From positions 1 to 10,207 of the forward strand of contig JAEZBX010000227.1 of assembly GCA_023412765.1 (NCBI GenBank): 10,207 nt of DNA, given 5' to 3'. This DNA comes from Bacteroidota bacterium (lineage in GTDB: Bacteria > Bacteroidota > Bacteroidia > Cytophagales > Cyclobacteriaceae). This document shows, piece by piece, positions 7,525-10,207 of the stretch (its first letter is position 1; the number at the start of each line of letters is the position of its first letter). Below the pieces are notes generated by a model. It did not search any database. It was not told where the DNA came from and saw only the letters and a list, made by a program, of their open reading frames with translations. A program made the position numbers and the translations under genes.

Positions 7525-9006
7525 TCAAATTCCAATCGAAACCAGAACCTCCTTCGCCGCCCTTTCTCCCGACAACAGCGCCCCATTGATCGTCCCCGAT
7601 TCACCCAGCGCGTTAGTAGCTTCCCCAGCAAAAAACACTTTGTCATTTATCGCTGAAGCAAGATTCATCCGATCCTGGTTCGAGCCTTCAGGTTTCAAAT
7701 ACGCAATGCCACCTCTGATATACTTTTCTTTGGACCAGTCCTGAATAACTGTGATGACTTTGTCGTTGAGGTCTTTCCGAATATTTAGTGAAGCCTTTCC
7801 TCCGAAGTAGGTATCCATTTCAGCAAGAATAGCCGGGATTGCGTCTGTGCCTAACGTTGAAAATTCCGCGGCCTTGGGTCCGTTAACGGTGAGGCTAAGC
7901 GTTTTGCTTCCTTCGCTCCTTCCAAGGCCCGCGTTTAGATACTCAGGTGATTCCGAGCCACCATAAAGAAACGCAGATTCCTGTCCCCAGAAATTCATTT
8001 TGAAATCAAGGAGGACACGAAATGCAGAGTCCATTTCCATATTCGACAAGGATGTTACCTTTTCTGCCGGAAGTGATGGACTGAAAGCTATGTCGCCCGC
8101 CTTCAAGACCGAAACAGGCACTGTCACAATGACGCGATCAGCTTCAACGGTGAAAGGCTCTGTGGTCGTTCCAGATACGACCGTATCTCCGCTTATAATG
8201 ATTTTTGATCCTGTGTAATCGACGACTTTTACGGCCTTGTTTACCTGTACTAAACTTTGAACGCTGCTGAATCTTGAGAGTAAAGCATCCTGCATCGGAT
8301 TATCCATTAAGAGCAATCGCTTTTGGTCGCGCGTTAGCTGACTTAATCCTTCCGACAATGGCTTTATTCCAAGAACATCGTTGCTGGAGCCATATTTGTT
8401 TCCGATCCAGGAATTTAAAATTTTATGGACCCGCGGATTTATTCCCGCTGCGACAATTGCTTGCTGAACGGTTGTGCTTGCACCGGAATACGACGGAAGG
8501 TTTTGCAGGAAGGATTTTGCCGCAACAAAGTCTGCATCACTTTCAATCGCTGTGGCATCCACAAAAGCATCGTCGAGAAAATAACCGTCCTGGAAGCTCG
8601 CCGAAATATCAACTGTTGAAAGATCGAGTTGACTTACCATTTTGCTCCAGACCGTGTCGGATCCTATCACCTGATCTGCTCCGAGCTCAACAGGAAAATC
8701 GTTGCTGAGTGGAGAAGGTGAAGTGAACAACAGCGATTGTGACGGCTTATCAGAAGTCTTGAGAGATCTTACGCGTCCACCAATGCGATCAGAAGCTTCC
8801 AGCACAATTACCTTCACACCACTTTGCTGCAGAATGTCGGCAGCATATAAACCAGCTGCACCTGCGCCAATGATTGCTACTACACCATCGTGCTTGATCT
8901 GAGGTTTCGGATTTTCATCTGAACTGCATGCTGCTAACCAGGAAGGCAACACAAATCCCGCCGATACCCCAATTCCTATCTGTTTAAGAGCGATTCTACG
9001 TTTCAC
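7525..9006 (-). CDS. FAD-dependent amine oxidase family protein, predicted Tat-exported lipoprotein
   Basis: The 493-residue product opens with a twin-arginine stretch (MKRRIALKQIG), a short hydrophobic segment and a lipobox, LAAC with Cys27, followed by SSDEN. This suggests Tat export of the folded flavoprotein and lipid anchoring; the acidic residues after Cys27 loosely resemble the Bacteroidota surface-export signal. The FAD-binding Rossmann motif is IIGAGAAGLYAADIL (Gly47, Gly49, Gly52), with the ribose-binding acid Glu70 in VIVLEASDRIGGRVRS. The C-terminal flavin motif is FAGEATNALGESGTINGALLSG (459-480). Length and motif order fit the flavin-containing monoamine/polyamine oxidase family, which oxidises amines to imines with H2O2 release. 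The central substrate region is not distinctive enough to name a substrate. The stop codon lies six bases from the heptamer repeat. No consensus promoter was found upstream. The family call is firm; localisation is inferred. Confidence 0.9.
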   Translation of the reverse strand: MKRRIALKQIGIGVSAGFVLPSWLAACSSDENPKPQIKHDGVVAIIGAGAAGLYAADILQQSGVKVIVLEASDRIGGRVRSLKTSDKPSQSLLFTSPSPLSNDFPVELGADQVIGSDTVWSKMVSQLDLSTVDISASFQDGYFLDDAFVDATAIESDADFVAAKSFLQNLPSYSGASTTVQQAIVAAGINPRVHKILNSWIGNKYGSSNDVLGIKPLSEGLSQLTRDQKRLLLMDNPMQDALLSRFSSVQSLVQVNKAVKVVDYTGSKIIISGDTVVSGTTTEPFTVEADRVIVTVPVSVLKAGDIAFSPSLPAEKVTSLSNMEMDSAFRVLLDFKMNFWGQESAFLYGGSESPEYLNAGLGRSEGSKTLSLTVNGPKAAEFSTLGTDAIPAILAEMDTYFGGKASLNIRKDLNDKVITVIQDWSKEKYIRGGIAYLKPEGSNQDRMNLASAINDKVFFAGEATNALGESGTINGALLSGERAAKEVLVSIGI

Positions 9007-9016
9007 AAATCAGCAT

Positions 9017-9049
9017 TTTGGAAACTCAAGTATCCCTCTAATTTTAGAG
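9017..9049 (+). promoter_or_regulatory. Candidate promoter with overlapping palindrome, NadR-like kinase gene
   Basis: TTTG (9017-9020), an 18-base spacer and TAATTTTA (9039-9046) approximate the Bacteroidota promoter with one mismatch in the -7 box. The -7 box sits inside a palindrome, CTCTAA-TT-TTAGAG (9036-9049), which could be an operator or chance in an A/T-rich gap. It would give a leader of about 20 bases to the ATG at 9072. Confidence 0.3.
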
Positions 9050-9071
9050 AAATATCAACGATTTTCGGCCT

Positions 9072-9614
9072 ATGAATTTAAATCGCCCTCCAATGGTTAA
9101 AAAAGTCGCGGTAGTGGGTCCGGAATGTACAGGGAAGTCTGATTTATGCCAATTTTTAGCGTCCTATTACCATACGGCGTGGGTTCCGGAATACGCACGC
9201 GGATACCTGGATAATCTCGTCCGCCCCTACGAAGAACACGACCTTTTAACGATCGCACACGGACAAATGCGATTGGAAGACAAGTACGAAAAAGATTGTA
9301 AAAATCTGATGTTTTGCGACACGAATCTCTATGTGATCAAAGTGTGGAGCGATTTCAAATTTGGGACTACTCATCCAGAAATTTTGAAGCATATTGCAAG
9401 CCGAAAATATGACTTGTACTTACTAACATATATTGATCTGCCCTGGGTTGAAGACCCACAGCGCGAACACCCGCATCGCCGCGATGAACTCTACAAGATT
9501 TATCTGAACGAAATGAAAAGCCAACCTGTGCCCTGTGTCGAAATCAAAGGACTTGGCGATCAGCGTCGTAAAAATGCTGTCAATGCGATCGAACAATTGC
9601 TGATCAAGAAATGA
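9072..9614 (+). CDS. NadR-type nicotinamide riboside kinase-like ATPase
   Basis: The 180-residue product has a Walker A motif GPECTGKS (16-23; the more usual form is GPESTGKS), then VPEYARGYLDN, IAHGQMRLEDKY, the Walker B-like FCDTNLYVIKVW and YLLTYIDLPWVEDPQREHP. This order matches the C-terminal kinase domain of NadR, which phosphorylates nicotinamide riboside to NMN with ATP in the cytosol for NAD salvage. The adenylyltransferase and DNA-binding domains of enterobacterial NadR are absent; the protein is the kinase module alone, a common form in Bacteroidota. The expected partner, a PnuC riboside transporter, is not adjacent. The ATG at 9093 (MVKKVAVVG) is an alternative start that fits the family's compact N-terminus. 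Its TGA overlaps the ATG of the MFS relic (ATGA), a sign of former translational coupling. Substrate is inferred from family. Confidence 0.85.
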   Translation: MNLNRPPMVKKVAVVGPECTGKSDLCQFLASYYHTAWVPEYARGYLDNLVRPYEEHDLLTIAHGQMRLEDKYEKDCKNLMFCDTNLYVIKVWSDFKFGTTHPEILKHIASRKYDLYLLTYIDLPWVEDPQREHPHRRDELYKIYLNEMKSQPVPCVEIKGLGDQRRKNAVNAIEQLLIKK

Positions 9615-9981
9615 GTGCCGGGCCGTATGCAGCCTTAAAAATACCTGACTTCCGATTGTTTATTTTGCGTTACGCTGGGAATTCAAATTCAGGCTGTTGT
9701 TGTAGCGTGGCAGGTGTATGAAATAACGAAAGACCCTCTTTCGTTAGGGCTCATTGGTCTTGCGGAAGCGATACCTTCCATCGGTGTGTCGCTTTACGCC
9801 GGGCATGTCGCTGATTCCGTTCAGCGCAAAAAAATCATTGTAGTTTGTATCGCTACCTTGGTGCTCTGCTCTTTAGCCTTGCTCTTCTTTACGATTGAAC
9901 CCGGAGAATTTTTTTTGAACTATGGTGGCGCCTATCTATACCGTTATTTTCATCAGCGGAATCGCAAGAGGCTTTATTGGA
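9611..9981 (+). pseudogene. Decayed, truncated MFS transporter gene
   Basis: Three pieces of one major facilitator protein lie in successive frames. From the ATG at 9611: MSAGPYAALKIPDFRLFILR. A shift near 9665-9675 leads to TLGIQIQAVVVAWQVYEITKD and then GLIGLAEAIPSIGVSLYAGHVADSVQRKK, the first helices with the typical GxxADxxxRKK loop. A second shift near 9919-9926 (likely one extra G in ATGGTGG, since an in-frame TGA at 9916-9918 excludes an earlier crossover) leads to VAPIYTVIFISGIARGFIG. The frame then runs into the A/T-rich repeat. About 120 of an expected 400 or so residues remain, so the product cannot be a working transporter. A sequencing error could explain a shift, but not the missing two thirds. 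The intact family would be a 12-helix inner-membrane transporter; the substrate is unknown. Confidence 0.85.
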
Positions 9982-10044
9982 AATTGGAAAATTGAAATTG
10001 GAAGTGCCAACCAATTCAAAATTCAACATTTAAAATTCAACATT
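9976..10044. repeat. A/T-rich imperfect inverted repeat between MFS relic and def
   Basis: The left part repeats ATTGGAA-like words (9976-10001) and the right part holds two 13-base copies of AAAATTCAACATT (10018-10030 and 10032-10044). AATTGG (9996-10001) and CCAATT (10011-10016) form the core stem around a 9-base loop, and the flanks are loosely complementary. It begins at the break point of the transporter relic and ends inside the def stop codon. It is distinct from the heptamer family. Confidence 0.65.
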
Positions 10045-10207
10045 ATTTGCGAAGAGGTGCCAATATCCGATACTCCGTGTCCACTTTCCCTTTTGAAATA
10101 TCGGAAAGTTTGCTTTTGAGGAGGCGCTTCTTCAATGGTGTCAGATAATCGACAAACATTTTTCCCTCGATGTGATCATATTCATGTTGAATAATTCGCG
10201 CCTTGAG
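10043..10207 (-). CDS. def: Peptide deformylase, C-terminal part (N-terminus beyond window edge)
   Basis: Fifty-four residues are visible, ending with TAA at 10043-10045. They begin LKARIIQHEYDHIEGKMFVD, containing the HExxH zinc-binding and catalytic motif (HEYDH) of peptide deformylase in its usual setting of about 45-50 residues from the C-terminus. The remainder, YLTPLKKRLLKSKLSDISKG and KVDTEYRI, is the tail typical of Bacteroidota enzymes. It removes the formyl group from the initiator methionine of new proteins. The gene is convergent with the transporter relic, and its stop codon overlaps the last unit of the A/T-rich repeat. The upstream motifs that bind the substrate and the zinc-ligand cysteine lie outside the window. 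Confidence 0.92.
   Translation of the reverse strand, partial: LKARIIQHEYDHIEGKMFVDYLTPLKKRLLKSKLSDISKGKVDTEYRILAPLRK

Noticed and set aside
8274..8708. Open frame of 144 codons on the plus strand
   Set aside because: It lies antisense within the amine oxidase gene, and the translation is low-plausibility, rich in Arg, Pro, Cys and His.

Overview
The window looks like chromosomal DNA of a free-living Bacteroidota bacterium, most likely of the order Cytophagales. Four things point there: a secreted protein with a type IX secretion (T9SS) C-terminal sorting domain, promoters of the TTG-N19-TAnnTTTG type, an RlpA-SPOR protein and GuaB with the sequence flavour of that phylum, and A/T-rich heptamer repeats between genes. 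The order is an inference from general impression and has not been tested by a search.

Layout. Positions 1-1549 (-) hold a membrane-anchored GAF-SpoIIE phosphatase, cut by the left edge. A clear intrinsic terminator at 1565-1592 separates it from a 760-residue T9SS-secreted beta-repeat protein (1619-3901, -). Next is guaB, IMP dehydrogenase (4068-5540, -); a consensus promoter inside the longest open frame shows that the true start is internal. A divergent intergenic region (5541-5784) carries the guaB promoter, a heptamer repeat and a probable promoter for an rlpA-like gene (5785-6471, +). A TauE/SafE permease (6539-7321, +) follows. It converges on a lipoprotein flavin amine oxidase (7525-9006, -), and the gap between them is almost filled by a large inverted repeat made of heptamers with a nested hairpin. 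Divergent from the oxidase is a NadR-like kinase (9072-9614, +). Its stop codon overlaps the start of a decayed MFS transporter gene (9611 to about 9981). The transporter relic has two frame breaks and ends in an A/T-rich repeat that runs to the stop codon of peptide deformylase (def, 10043-10207, -, cut by the right edge).

How the genes work together. Most are single-gene units with housekeeping or envelope roles (GMP synthesis, cell-wall remodelling, N-terminal processing, signalling, secretion). I see no defence system, phage, insertion sequence, CRISPR array or biosynthetic cluster. The least ordinary items are the heptamer inverted repeat at 7333-7518 and the transporter relic at 9611-10044. 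I found no convincing undescribed multi-gene system.
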